Positions 34,532-43,386 of a DNA stretch of 64,000 bases are shown here, piece by piece. The stretch spans positions 1-64,000 of the forward strand of contig NZ_JFYN01000020.1 of assembly GCF_000631985.1 (NCBI RefSeq), read 5' to 3'. The position numbers and the translations under genes were made by a program. This stretch comes from Pseudomonas sp. RIT288 (lineage in GTDB: Bacteria; Pseudomonadota; Gammaproteobacteria; Pseudomonadales; Pseudomonadaceae). The notes under the pieces are model-generated. The model did not search any database. It saw only the letters and a list, made by a program, of their open reading frames with translations, and had not been told where the DNA came from. How positions within the stretch are numbered: position 1 is the first letter of the stretch; every line of letters begins with the position of its first letter.

Positions 34532-35178
34532 TGACTCACTCCCCAATAATTTTCGTACAGCAACTCATTGAGCGGCCGCGCCTGCGCCCACCCTTCGAGA
34601 ACCAGCATCGGCGCCGGATAGAATTCCTTGACCGGCCCCAGGCACAACACCGCCAACGGCTTTGCCCCAGCCGGCAATTGCAGCAGATCGGCCAGTGCCT
34701 GCGGTTCGAACAGCGACACCCAGCCCATGCCCAGTCCCTCGGCACGGGACGCCAGCCACAGGTTCTGAATCGCGCAGGACAGCGAGGCCATGTCCATTTC
34801 CGGCAGCGTACGACGGCCGAAAATGTGTTTTTCGCGATCGTCCATCAGTGCCGCGACCAGCACTTCAGCGCAATCGTTGATGCCTTCGACCTTGAGTTTC
34901 ATGAACTCGTCACTGCGCTCGCCGAGGGCTTCGGCGGTGCGGATGCGTTCGGCTTCGACGAGGCTCTGGATTTGCCCACGCAAGGCGCGGTCGCTGATGC
35001 GAATGAAGCGCCATGGCTGCATCAGGCCAACGCTGGGCGCCTGATGCGCGGCTTCGAGCAGGCGGCGCAGCAGATCCGGTTCAACCGTGCCGCCGGTGAA
35101 GTGGCGCATGTCGCGGCGTTCGGCGATGGCTCTATAAACCGCTTCGCGTTCGGCTTCGGAGAATGTGTTGTCGGTCAT
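34528..35178 (-). CDS. bluB: 5,6-dimethylbenzimidazole synthase
   Basis: 216 residues, nitroreductase-like flavoprotein. RRDMRHFTGGTVEPDLL and EAAHQAPSVGLMQPWRFIR are BluB signatures (Asp and Ser near the flavin), with AEGLGMGWVSLFEP near the C-terminus. Converts reduced FMN and oxygen to DMB. Start at 35178 with GAGG just upstream; the RBS abuts the left arm of a REP element (35184-35268), and upstream in-frame residues are REP-encoded, so the longer start is not credible. Confidence 0.93.
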   Translation of the reverse strand: MTDNTFSEAEREAVYRAIAERRDMRHFTGGTVEPDLLRRLLEAAHQAPSVGLMQPWRFIRISDRALRGQIQSLVEAERIRTAEALGERSDEFMKLKVEGINDCAEVLVAALMDDREKHIFGRRTLPEMDMASLSCAIQNLWLASRAEGLGMGWVSLFEPQALADLLQLPAGAKPLAVLCLGPVKEFYPAPMLVLEGWAQARPLNELLYENYWGVSQ

Positions 35179-35183
35179 GACCT

Positions 35184-35268
35184 CTTCGCGAGCAGGCTCG
35201 CTCCCACATTGGACGGGGTGCTTGCTCAAGAAACGCGATCCCCTGTGGGAGCGAGCCTGCTCGCGAAG
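35184..35268. repeat. REP palindrome, type B, inside cobB 3' end
   Basis: Perfect 25-bp arms (35184-35208, 35244-35268). The right arm encodes the last residues of CobB and the stop (35226-35228) lies in the REP centre; the left arm touches the bluB RBS. Confidence 0.88.
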
Positions 35269-36575
35269 GCGGCCTGACGTTCTGGCGCAAACAATGCAGC
35301 AATCGCCGTCGGATTCGACGGAAAGTAGAAATGCACATAAGACGCCGTCATCCGCCCTTCCCGATAAACCGCCTCCGCCCCGCGCCCGCCATTGGGGCTC
35401 AGCCCCCGGGCAATCGGCGTCAGTTCGGTGCTGGTCAAGGAATGGTGATAGGTGTGCCCACGTAACGAACCTTCCGGCAAGTCCACCGCTTGCAGTGCCA
35501 GTGCCGCCAGACGTTTTTGCATCACCGCCTCACCGCGCAGCAGCCCGACCAGTTCAGCGCGGGTGCCGTCGACATCGGTCAACGCGTCGAGCAGATAGAG
35601 CATGCCGCCGCACTCGGCGAGCAGCGGTTTGCCGGCGGCGTGGTGCACACGGATCGCATCGAGCATCGCGGTGTTTTGCGATAACGCGACATGGTGCAAC
35701 TCCGGATAGCCACCGGGCAGATACAGACTGTCGGCGTCAGGCAATTGCGTATCGCGGATCGGCGAGAAGAAACTCAACTCGGCGCCCATCGCCCGCAGCA
35801 GGTCGAGGCTGGCGCCGTAGGTGAAGGCAAAGGCTTCGTCGCGAGCGACGGCAATGCGCACGCCGTCGAGCAGTGGTTCGGCAGGAATCACTTCAGGCGC
35901 GGCAAATTCCACGGCCGGTGGCAGCGCTACCTCGCAACTGCTGGCCAAGGCTTCGGCGGCGGCGTCGAGACGCAGGTCGAGGTCATTCAATTCGCTGGCC
36001 TGCACCAGACCGAGGTGCCGGCTCGGCAACTCGATCCCGGTTTCCCGGGACAGGGCGCCGTACCAGCGCAAGCCTTCGGTCAGGCTGCCTTCGAGCAGTT
36101 GCGCATGACGCAAGGTGCCGACGCGGTTGGCCAGCACACCGGCAAACGGCAGGTCCGGCTGATAACGTGCCAGCCCCAGCGCCAGGGCACCAAAGGTCTG
36201 GGCCATGGCGGTGCCGTCGATCACGCCGAGTACCGGCACGCCGAAGTGGCGCGCCAGATCGGCGCTGGACGGCGTGCCGTCGAACAGCCCCATCACGCCT
36301 TCGATCAGGATCAGATCGGCTTCGGCAGCGGCTTCCCATAACAGACGGCGGCTTTCCTGCTCGCCGACCATCCACATGTCCAGTTGATACACCGGCGCAC
36401 CGCTGGCGCGCTCGAGAATCATCGGGTCGAGAAAGTCCGGGCCGCACTTGAACACGCGAACCTTGCGCCCCTGATTGCGATGCAAGCGAGCGAGCGCGGC
36501 GGTGACGGTGGTCTTGCCCTGACCGGAGGCCGGGGCGGCGATCAGTACCGCCGGGCAGTGACGTGGTTGATTCAA
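35226..36575 (-). CDS. cobB: Cobyrinate a,c-diamide synthase
   Basis: 449 residues from a TTG start at 36575 that overlaps the cobO stop as TTGA, with AAAGG about nine bases before it; no ATG fits the conserved N-terminus NQPRHCPAVLIAAPASGQGK. The N-terminal ATP domain has APASGQGKTTVTAAL; the C-terminal glutaminase domain has LLAECGGMLYLLD with the nucleophilic Cys. Amidates carboxyls a and c. The last 15 residues (AAFASRLAPTGDRVS) are encoded by a REP element and replace the native end. Typical homologues end just before this tail, as I recall. Confidence 0.93.
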   Translation of the reverse strand: MNQPRHCPAVLIAAPASGQGKTTVTAALARLHRNQGRKVRVFKCGPDFLDPMILERASGAPVYQLDMWMVGEQESRRLLWEAAAEADLILIEGVMGLFDGTPSSADLARHFGVPVLGVIDGTAMAQTFGALALGLARYQPDLPFAGVLANRVGTLRHAQLLEGSLTEGLRWYGALSRETGIELPSRHLGLVQASELNDLDLRLDAAAEALASSCEVALPPAVEFAAPEVIPAEPLLDGVRIAVARDEAFAFTYGASLDLLRAMGAELSFFSPIRDTQLPDADSLYLPGGYPELHHVALSQNTAMLDAIRVHHAAGKPLLAECGGMLYLLDALTDVDGTRAELVGLLRGEAVMQKRLAALALQAVDLPEGSLRGHTYHHSLTSTELTPIARGLSPNGGRGAEAVYREGRMTASYVHFYFPSNPTAIAALFAPERQAAFASRLAPTGDRVS

Positions 36576-37183
36576 AGTTCGACGCCTTTCTGCGCTTTGA
36601 TACCGGCCTGGAAGGCGTGTTTGAGCATGCCCATTTCGGTGACGGTATCGCCCATCTCGATCATTTCCGGCTTGGCCGCGCGACCGGTGACGATTACGTG
36701 TTGCATCGGCGGACGCGCCTGCAGGTCGCTGAGCACTCGATCCAGATCGAGGTAACCGTGCTTGAGGGCGATGTTCAATTCGTCCAGCACCACCAGGCCG
36801 ATCGACGGATCGCGCAGCAGCTCGCGGGACACTTCCCACGCGGCTTCGGCGGCGGCGATGTCACGCTGGCGATCCTGGGTTTCCCAGGTGAAACCCTCGC
36901 CCATCACGTGAAAACGCACTTGCTCGGGGAAGCGGCGGAAGAACAGTTCTTCGCCAGTGCTGTTGCGGCCCTTGATGAACTGCACCACACCACACTGCAT
37001 GCCGTGGCCCATGGCGCGGGCGAGCATGCCGAACGCCGAACTGCTTTTGCCTTTGCCATTGCCGGTCAGCACCAGTACCAGGCCGCACTCGTCGGGCGAA
37101 TTGGCGATGCGTTCGTCGATCACGGCTTTTTTGCGCTGCATACGCGCCAGATGGCGTTCGTCGCGCTCGGGGGAATCGGTCAT
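36572..37183 (-). CDS. cobO: Corrinoid adenosyltransferase (CobO/BtuR type)
   Basis: 203 residues. ATP-binding VLTGNGKGKSSSAFG (P-loop, residues about 38-50), then GVVQFIKG, and VVLDELNIALKHGYL. Adenosylates cob(I)yrinic acid a,c-diamide. ATG 37183 has GGAGAG upstream. First gene of the operon, directly behind the cobalamin riboswitch, which should shut the operon down when cobalamin is plentiful. Confidence 0.95.
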   Translation of the reverse strand: MTDSPERDERHLARMQRKKAVIDERIANSPDECGLVLVLTGNGKGKSSSAFGMLARAMGHGMQCGVVQFIKGRNSTGEELFFRRFPEQVRFHVMGEGFTWETQDRQRDIAAAEAAWEVSRELLRDPSIGLVVLDELNIALKHGYLDLDRVLSDLQARPPMQHVIVTGRAAKPEMIEMGDTVTEMGMLKHAFQAGIKAQKGVEL

Positions 37184-37274
37184 GGGGGAGCTCTCCGTTG
37201 AGGCTGGATAACGGCGGGCAGGCACAAGAATAGACGGCAAAAAGCCTGGCATCGCCCACCGTGATGCCGCTGGA

Positions 37275-37480
37275 TGGATCAGGCCGGTCTCCGGGCTCAT
37301 GAGCAGCGAATCGCCTGACTGCGCGCCTTCCCGCGTCTGTCGACACAGTGGCTCAAGGCGCAGTTTTCACTCATTTACCGTTGCGGGGGCAGCGCCGGGA
37401 TCGTGATCGTTCTTCACCTGAAGACAACCCTCACCGGCTTCCCTGTTTCACCCTGTCGACACACGTCACAGAGCACCTGA
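37275..37480 (-). promoter_or_regulatory. Cobalamin (B12) riboswitch
   Basis: On the minus strand the order is GGTGAAACAGGGAAGCCGGTG, CGGCGCTGCCCCCGCAACGGT, GCCACTG, GGGAAGG, AGTCAGGCGATT and GAGCCCGGAGACCGGCCTG, the conserved cores of the cobalamin riboswitch (P2-P6, with B12 box). It lies about 90 bases before the cobO start. Edges are approximate. Confidence 0.95.
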
Positions 37481-37640
37481 AACAAGCCGCGAAGGTTAGA
37501 GGGTTGGGGGTGGAGCGTCAATTAAAGAGGGGGCCGTCGGGCGAATAACTGCCGTTGATCAATTATCTGACGCCAATCTTGTGCCACACTGAGGCAGGTG
37601 ATATCAAAGAGCCATGCTTTTGTTTGAAAAAGCACACTAC

Positions 37641-37648
37641 AACAATAA
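37641..37648 (+). promoter_or_regulatory. Hfq/Crc-type A-rich motif over the RBS
   Basis: AACAATAA matches the catabolite activity motif AAnAAnAA bound by Hfq with Crc and overlaps the AAGG Shine-Dalgarno sequence of the gene at 37660. Confidence 0.45.
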
Positions 37649-37659
37649 GGATGATGACG

Positions 37660-38244
37660 ATGCAAGGCATGATCATCAGCAACCCGCGCCTGGAATTCCT
37701 GCGCCCGATGCTAGAACGCTGGTTTGACTGTATCGACCGCTACAACGCCATTCGCGGCGACAACGACACCCCTTACTGGCATGACGAGAAAGCCAATCTC
37801 GGATTGCTCTCCGCTGCGGCATGGATGGCCGAGCTGGTAACCCTTTGCGACACCCCCACTCGCAAACAGAACGAGGAAGGCGAACGCAATGCCCGCGCCG
37901 ACCTGTTCATCGCCGGGGCTGAAGACCGCACCTACCTTCGGGCGACCCAGCGCTGGCCGCGAGTCAACAACCTCAATCTGACCCAGGCCCTGCTGGACAT
38001 CACCAGCGACGCCAAACGCATCAGTTTTGCCAGCGACCTCAAGCTCGGCTGCCTGTTCGTCGCCCCGCAAAAAGCCCAACACAGCGCCAGCCCCGAAGAG
38101 CTGCAGGACATGGTCGACGACCTGCAAAAGGAACACTGTTGTGCAGTGGCCTGGTATTTCCCCTACGCCTACCGCAAGTTGCGCAGCGAAGCGGGCAACT
38201 ATCATCCGGGCATTGCCGTGCTGCTCAAAGAGGCCCGTGGTTGA
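37660..38244 (+). CDS. Conserved hypothetical protein
   Basis: 194 residues from ATG 37660 (MQGMIISNPRLEFLRPML), nine bases after AAGG; ATGs at 37651 and 37654 are too close to it. Cytoplasmic, no membrane helix. Contains SAAAWMAELVTLCDTPTRKQ and ARADLFIAGAEDRTYLRATQRWP. No family recognised. It is divergent from the cob operon, so the 37484-37640 gap holds both promoters. A translational block by Hfq/Crc is possible. Confidence 0.75.
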   Translation: MQGMIISNPRLEFLRPMLERWFDCIDRYNAIRGDNDTPYWHDEKANLGLLSAAAWMAELVTLCDTPTRKQNEEGERNARADLFIAGAEDRTYLRATQRWPRVNNLNLTQALLDITSDAKRISFASDLKLGCLFVAPQKAQHSASPEELQDMVDDLQKEHCCAVAWYFPYAYRKLRSEAGNYHPGIAVLLKEARG

Positions 38245-38310
38245 GCAGTTGAACCATCGGGTGCGCGCGCTCCTCTATGATTAGGCATGCATTCATAGGG
38301 AAGATCAGTA

Positions 38311-39624
38311 ATGCGCAAAACCCAACTCGCTCTCGTCATCGCCCTCGCCGGAGGGCTCGCCGCCTGTGGCGAATCCTCCAGCCTGCAAGTTTCCGACGGC
38401 ACCGGCCCGTCACCGAAGCTGCCTGAACCGAACAAAACCCTGATCCCGACGGTGAACATCGCCCCGGCGATCGGCTGGCCTGCAGGCGGGAAACCGACCG
38501 CCGCCGCCGGCACGCAAGTCGCAGCATTCGCCGAAGGCCTCGATCACCCGCGCTGGCTCTACGTGCTGCCCAACGGTGATGTGCTGGTGGCGGAAACCAA
38601 CGCCCCGCCCAAACCCGATGACAGCAGCGGCATTCGCGGCTGGGTGATGAAGAAAGTCATGGGCAAGGCTGGTGCTGGCGTGCCAAGCCCGAACCGTATC
38701 ACCCTGTTGCGCGATGCCGATCACGACGGCGTGGCCGAGACCCGCACGGTGTTTCTGCAAAACCTCAATTCGCCGTTTGGTATGACCCTGGTCGGCAACG
38801 ATTTGTACGTCGCCGACACCGATCGCCTGCTGCGCTTCCACTACGAGCAAGGTGCGACCGAGATCAAGACGCAGCCGATCAAAGTCACCGACCTGCCGGG
38901 CGGCACGCTGAACCATCACTGGACCAAAAACGTTATCGCCAGCAAGGACGGCAGCAAGCTGTACGTCACTGTCGGCTCGAACAGCAACGTCGGCGAGAAT
39001 GGTCTGGATAAAGAAGAAGGTCGCGCCGCGATCTGGGAAGTCGATCGCGCCACCGGCAACCACCGGATCTTCGCCTCGGGCATCCGCAACCCCAACGGCC
39101 TGGCTTGGGAACCCATCACAGGCGCGTTGTGGACAGCGGTCAACGAACGTGACGAGATCGGCAGCGACCTGGTGCCGGACTACATCACCTCGGTCAAGGA
39201 CGGCGGCTTCTATGGCTGGCCATTCAGCTATTACGGTCAGCACGTGGATGTCCGGGTGAAGCCGCAGAATCTGGATCTGGTGGCCAAGGCTATCGCGCCG
39301 GACTATGCCGTCGGCCCGCACACCGCCTCACTGGGCCTGACCTTCGCTGAAGGCAACAGCCTGCCGGCACAGTTCAAGGAAGGCGCGTTTATCGGGCAGC
39401 ACGGCTCGTGGAACCGCAAACCGCACAGTGGCTATAAAGTGATTTTCGTACCGTTCGCCGCCGGCAAGCCGAACGGGCCACCGGTGGATGTGCTGACCGG
39501 TTTCCTCGACAAGGACGAGAACGCGCTTGGCCGCCCGGTAGGCGTGGTGATTGACCAGCAAGGTGGTTTGCTGGTGGCGGATGATGTGGGGAACAAGGTG
39601 TGGCGGGTGTCGTCCGCCAAGTAA
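38311..39624 (+). CDS. PQQ-dependent sugar (sorbosone-type) dehydrogenase, lipoprotein
   Basis: 437 residues. Lipoprotein signal MRKTQLALVIALAGGLAAC with lipobox LAAC. The rest is a beta-propeller of the soluble aldose/sorbosone dehydrogenase family: FAEGLDHPRWLYVLPNGDVLVAETN, VTVGSNSNVGENGLDKEEGRAAIWEVD, ASGIRNPNGLAWEP, DGGFYGWPFSYYGQHVD and FIGQHGSWNRKPHSGYKV. Likely a periplasmic oxidoreductase using PQQ; the substrate is not known. Confidence 0.9.
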   Translation: MRKTQLALVIALAGGLAACGESSSLQVSDGTGPSPKLPEPNKTLIPTVNIAPAIGWPAGGKPTAAAGTQVAAFAEGLDHPRWLYVLPNGDVLVAETNAPPKPDDSSGIRGWVMKKVMGKAGAGVPSPNRITLLRDADHDGVAETRTVFLQNLNSPFGMTLVGNDLYVADTDRLLRFHYEQGATEIKTQPIKVTDLPGGTLNHHWTKNVIASKDGSKLYVTVGSNSNVGENGLDKEEGRAAIWEVDRATGNHRIFASGIRNPNGLAWEPITGALWTAVNERDEIGSDLVPDYITSVKDGGFYGWPFSYYGQHVDVRVKPQNLDLVAKAIAPDYAVGPHTASLGLTFAEGNSLPAQFKEGAFIGQHGSWNRKPHSGYKVIFVPFAAGKPNGPPVDVLTGFLDKDENALGRPVGVVIDQQGGLLVADDVGNKVWRVSSAK

Positions 39625-39647
39625 CTTTGGCCGGCCCCAAAACAACG

Positions 39648-39735
39648 GTAGGAGTGAGCCTGCTCGCAATGACGGTGTCACATTCAACATCAGTGTTGAT
39701 TGATCAACCGCTATCGCGAGCAGGCTCACTCCTAC
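39648..39735. repeat. REP palindrome, type B
   Basis: Arms GTAGGAGTGAGCCTGCTCGC and GCGAGCAGGCTCACTCCTAC around a long centre with its own small inverted repeat (CAACATCAGTGTTG), between convergent genes. Confidence 0.8.
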
Positions 39736-39757
39736 ATTGGATTGTGAGCGATTTTTA

Positions 39758-40294
39758 CTACGGGTTATGCGCCAGATGCTCAGGCTGCAACACCCGCTTG
39801 GCACTCAGATACGCCTTCTGCCAGTACGCCTTCGACAGACTGTCCAGCTTCACCGTGCCGCCGGTGGCCGGCGCGTGCACGAAACGCCCTTCGCCGACGT
39901 AAATCCCCGCATGGCTAACCTGCGAGCCGCCATTGGTGGCGAAGAAGATCAGGTCGCCAGTCTGCAATCCCTCTTTGCCGACATTCGGCGCCTGCATCAC
40001 GATCATCTCGCGTGTCGAACGCGGCAAAGAGATACCGGCCGCGTCGCGGTAGACGAAACCGATCAGGCCACTGCAATCAAACCCGGAGTCCGGTGTGTTG
40101 CCGCCCCAGCGATAAGGCGTGCCAACCAGGCCCAGCGCGCGAAACAGCACGTCTTCAGCAGCCGGCGAAAAAGCTTGGGAAGGCCCGAACACCACCGGGG
40201 CGCGTACCACGGGCGCAGGCGGCGGAGTGCGGCTGGCGCAGGCGCTGAGCAGCGCTGCGAAGAAGATCAACGTGAGGCGGGCCGACATCGTCAT
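39758..40294 (-). CDS. NlpC/P60 cell-wall hydrolase, lipoprotein
   Basis: 178 residues from ATG 40294 (MTMSARLTLIFFAALLSAC), a lipoprotein signal with lipobox LSAC. The catalytic Cys is in SGFDCSGLIGFVYRDAAG, His in QVSHAGIYVGEGRFVHAP. Cleaves peptidoglycan stem peptides (gamma-D-Glu-DAP bonds are typical). A paralogue lies directly upstream at 40515-41129. Confidence 0.9.
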   Translation of the reverse strand: MTMSARLTLIFFAALLSACASRTPPPAPVVRAPVVFGPSQAFSPAAEDVLFRALGLVGTPYRWGGNTPDSGFDCSGLIGFVYRDAAGISLPRSTREMIVMQAPNVGKEGLQTGDLIFFATNGGSQVSHAGIYVGEGRFVHAPATGGTVKLDSLSKAYWQKAYLSAKRVLQPEHLAHNP

Positions 40295-40348
40295 AAGCAG
40301 AACATCCTGATCTGGCTGCGGCTTTCTCTGCCGGATGGACAGAAAACA

Positions 40349-40377
40349 AAACCGCCTGCGCAGCACGCAGGCGGTTT
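40349..40377. terminator. Hairpin between the two NlpC/P60 genes
   Basis: Perfect 12-bp stem AAACCGCCTGCG/CGCAGGCGGTTT with a 5-base loop. Confidence 0.7.
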
Positions 40378-40514
40378 GCCATCAATATAGATACAGGATT
40401 CTAGCGGCTACGCGGCAAACTTCAAGTAAGACTTTAACTTCACCTTGTAAAGTCTAGGTCTACTCCCTTGCCGGGCACCGTCTTTGTCGCCACGGACGTG
40501 GCGACAACGGGGAA

Positions 40515-41129
40515 TTACTTGCGAGCAGTGACCACGGTCGGAGCCATCGCGAGGGCGCGCTTGGCTTCGATGAAGGTCTTGCTCCAGTAGCTGTCACCCA
40601 GGCTGTCGATGCGAACACCGCCGCTGCGACGACTGCTGGAGTGGATGAACTGGTTGTCACCCAGGTAGATCCCGGCGTGGCTTACACGACCGCGACGACC
40701 ATTGGTGGCGAAGAACAGCAGATCGCCCGGCTCAAGGTTGCCGCGCGAGACCAGAGGCGCATCCACGTTGATCATTTCGCGGGTGGAGCGCGGCAGATTC
40801 ATGCCGGCTTCTTCGCGGAACAGATAACCGATGAAACCGCTGCAGTCGAAACCGGCTTCAGAGGTACCACCGAAACGGTAACGGGTACCGATCAGGGACA
40901 TGCCGCGTTCGAGGATACTGTCGGCCAGAACCGGGAGCTCGTACGGTTTCTTGTTGAAGTCCGAGAGTTCTTTTTCGGTGTCCAGCTCTTCCTGGTAAAT
41001 AACGGAAGACTGGGCAGTGGCAGAATTTTTAACCTGTTGAGGCTGCTCTTGAACTGGAGAATGAGCAGCGCAACCGAACAACAGGGTGACGAGTGCGAGA
41101 GGCACGAGGGGTGCGAAGCGATTTAGCAT
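40515..41129 (-). CDS. NlpC/P60 cell-wall hydrolase, lipoprotein (paralogue)
   Basis: 204 residues from ATG 41129. Lipoprotein signal MLNRFAPLVPLALVTLLFGC (lipobox LFGC), a polar linker (about 30-65), then the NlpC/P60 domain with catalytic Cys in AGFDCSGFIGYLFREEAG and His in RVSHAGIYLGDNQFIHSS. Shares the LPRSTREMI block with the neighbouring copy, showing an old tandem duplication. A 24-base hairpin (40484-40507) follows the stop. Confidence 0.9.
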   Translation of the reverse strand: MLNRFAPLVPLALVTLLFGCAAHSPVQEQPQQVKNSATAQSSVIYQEELDTEKELSDFNKKPYELPVLADSILERGMSLIGTRYRFGGTSEAGFDCSGFIGYLFREEAGMNLPRSTREMINVDAPLVSRGNLEPGDLLFFATNGRRGRVSHAGIYLGDNQFIHSSSRRSGGVRIDSLGDSYWSKTFIEAKRALAMAPTVVTARK

Positions 41130-41354
41130 GGGCACGACCGTGGCTGAAGTTGTAAAGAAGCCGAGACTATGCCCGCTATCAGCCTCATTTGCAAATTCAA
41201 TCGATCTTTTTGTGACTTCCCGGTTTCTCGTTTACATCTAAGCGCTTAAGCCCATTTCAATCGATACGCGGTCTGCACAGGGTGCGGAAACGCGGATTTT
41301 CTGGCGCCTGAAATATGTCGAAACGTGCTGAAAGCCGCGTTTATAAAGGGCTGA

Positions 41355-42059
41355 CTACCAGCCGAGGGTTTCTTTCAGGAACGGAATCGTCAGCTTGCGT
41401 TGCGCCTGCAGCGAGGCCTGATCCAGCTGTTCGAGCAGGTCGAACAATGCACTCATGCTGCGGGTGCCGCGAGTCAGAATAAAGTGTCCGACTTCATCGG
41501 TCAGGTGCAAGCCGCGACGCGAAGCGCGCAATTGCAACGCACGCAATTTGTCTTCATCGGAGAGCGGACGCATCTGGAAGATCAGCGCCAGAGTCAGGCG
41601 CGATTTAAGGTCAGCCAGCTTCACCGGCAGTTCGCGTGGCGAGGTTGAAGCAGCAATCAGCAAGCGCCGACCGCTGTCACGCAGACGGTTGAACAGATGA
41701 AACATCGCCTCTTCCCAGTCGGCCTTGCCGGCAATCACCTGCAAGTCATCCAGGCAGACCAGTTCGTACTGTTCGAGGTTGTCGAGGATTTCGATGCCGC
41801 GATCCATCAGCTCGGCCAGCGGCAGATACACCGCCGGTTCACCCATCTGCTCGAAACGCAGGCAGGCCGCCTGCAACAGATGCGTACGCCCTACCCCATG
41901 CTTGCCCCACAGGTAGATCAGGCTTTCGGTCCAGCCGGCGTCGGCTTCGCATAGGCGCTCGACATAGCCGAGTGCAGCGGCATTGGCGCCTGGGTAGTAG
42001 TTGATGAAGGTGGCGTCGTCACGCAGACGCACACCTAGGGGCAGCTGAATCGGTTTCAT
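41355..42059 (-). CDS. hda: DnaA regulatory inactivator Hda
   Basis: 234 residues, AAA+ domain related to DnaA. The N-terminal IQLPLGVRLRDDATFINYYPG carries the clamp-binding motif (QLPLGV), followed by Walker A-like WGKHGVGRTHLLQ and Walker B-like YELVCLDDLQ. With the DNA-loaded clamp it promotes ATP hydrolysis by DnaA. Monocistronic on the minus strand. Confidence 0.94.
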   Translation of the reverse strand: MKPIQLPLGVRLRDDATFINYYPGANAAALGYVERLCEADAGWTESLIYLWGKHGVGRTHLLQAACLRFEQMGEPAVYLPLAELMDRGIEILDNLEQYELVCLDDLQVIAGKADWEEAMFHLFNRLRDSGRRLLIAASTSPRELPVKLADLKSRLTLALIFQMRPLSDEDKLRALQLRASRRGLHLTDEVGHFILTRGTRSMSALFDLLEQLDQASLQAQRKLTIPFLKETLGW

Positions 42060-42236
42060 GCTGACTGAACAGTTCTCAAGGAACCGTTAGTGGCCTCTGT
42101 GTAAAGTTTGCGAAGTTTATACCCGTGAAGCTGAGCGCACAATGCGACAGACCCCAAGCAAAATCAAAGGTTTGCGTTAACACGCTGGTTTTATGACAGT
42201 TTCTCTGACGCGGTATCTAACCAACCCGCGGCAAAA

Positions 42237-42272
42237 CACGGGCCAACCCGGCACGATGCCGGGCCGCCCGTG
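42237..42272. terminator. Hairpin after the AI-2E family gene
   Basis: Nested stems CACGGG/CCCGTG and CCCGGCA/TGCCGGG with a CGA loop, just past the minus-strand permease stop. Confidence 0.6.
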
Positions 42273-42278
42273 ACCGGA

Positions 42279-43352
42279 TTACAACTCGGGTTCATCTGCC
42301 CCGCTGTAGATATCCGAGTCCTTGTACAAATCGTGCACGTGACGCACCAGCACCATGATCACCGCCGCCACCGGCAATGCCAGCAGCACACCGGTAAAGC
42401 CGAACAGCTCGCCACCGGCCAGAATCGCGAAGATCACCGCCACCGGATGCAGGCCGATCCGATCGCCGACCAGCAGCGGCGTCAGCACCATGCCTTCCAG
42501 CGCCTGCCCGACCATGAACACCGCCACGATCCCGATCATCGGGTACAGGTCGCCACCGAACTGGAACAGCCCGGCAATCAGCGCCGCGCCAATGCCGATC
42601 ACAAAGCCCATGTACGGCACGATGGCCGCCAGACCTGCGATCAGGCCGATCAACAGCCCCAGCTCCAGACCAACAATCATCAGGCCCGCTGCGTAGATCA
42701 CGCCCAGGGCCAGCATCACCAGCAACTGGCCGCGCACAAACGCGCCGAGCACCTCATGGCACTCACCTGCGAGCGAGACGATGGTTTCTTCACGATCACG
42801 CGGCAGCAGGCTGCGGATCCTGGCCATCATCACGTCCCAGTCGCGCAGCAGGTAGAAACTCACCACTGGGATCAACACCAGATTCGCCAGCCAGCCGATC
42901 AGCGCCAGACTCGAGGCCGTCGCCTGACTCAGCACCACACCGACGATGTCAGTGGTTTGCCCCATGTGTTCACTGATTGCCGCCTTGACCTTGTCGAACT
43001 TCCAGAAGCCGTCAGACAGCCCCAGCTTCGACTGCGCCCATGGCAGCGCGGTGTGCTGCAGCCAGTCAAGCATCTGCGGCGCCAGCTCATACAAACGCAC
43101 CAACTGCTTGGCGAGCATCGGCACCAGCACCAACAGCAACGTGGTGACGATCAGGGTGAACAAGGCGAACACCGCGATCACCCCCCAGGTGCGCGACAGG
43201 CCCAGCCGCTCCAGACGATCCACCAGCGGATCGAACAGATACGCCAGCAGCAACGCCACCAGAAACGGCGTGAGGATCGGATGCAGCAACCAGACAAACG
43301 CGCAAAGCAGGACTACCCCACCGAGCCAGAACCAACGCCGCGTATCGGCCAT
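42279..43352 (-). CDS. AI-2E family transporter (PerM/TqsA-like)
   Basis: 357 residues with eight predicted helices and the family motif LLIGLIAGLAAIVPYMGFVIG. AGGAG lies six bases before the start. Despite the family name, most members are not autoinducer exporters; some are Na+/H+ antiporters. Downstream of the DUF2066 gene on the same strand with a 34-bp gap. Confidence 0.87.
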   Translation of the reverse strand: MADTRRWFWLGGVVLLCAFVWLLHPILTPFLVALLLAYLFDPLVDRLERLGLSRTWGVIAVFALFTLIVTTLLLVLVPMLAKQLVRLYELAPQMLDWLQHTALPWAQSKLGLSDGFWKFDKVKAAISEHMGQTTDIVGVVLSQATASSLALIGWLANLVLIPVVSFYLLRDWDVMMARIRSLLPRDREETIVSLAGECHEVLGAFVRGQLLVMLALGVIYAAGLMIVGLELGLLIGLIAGLAAIVPYMGFVIGIGAALIAGLFQFGGDLYPMIGIVAVFMVGQALEGMVLTPLLVGDRIGLHPVAVIFAILAGGELFGFTGVLLALPVAAVIMVLVRHVHDLYKDSDIYSGADEPEL

Positions 43353-43386
43353 GTACCACTCCTACTGCTTCTATATAAGGAAAGAC

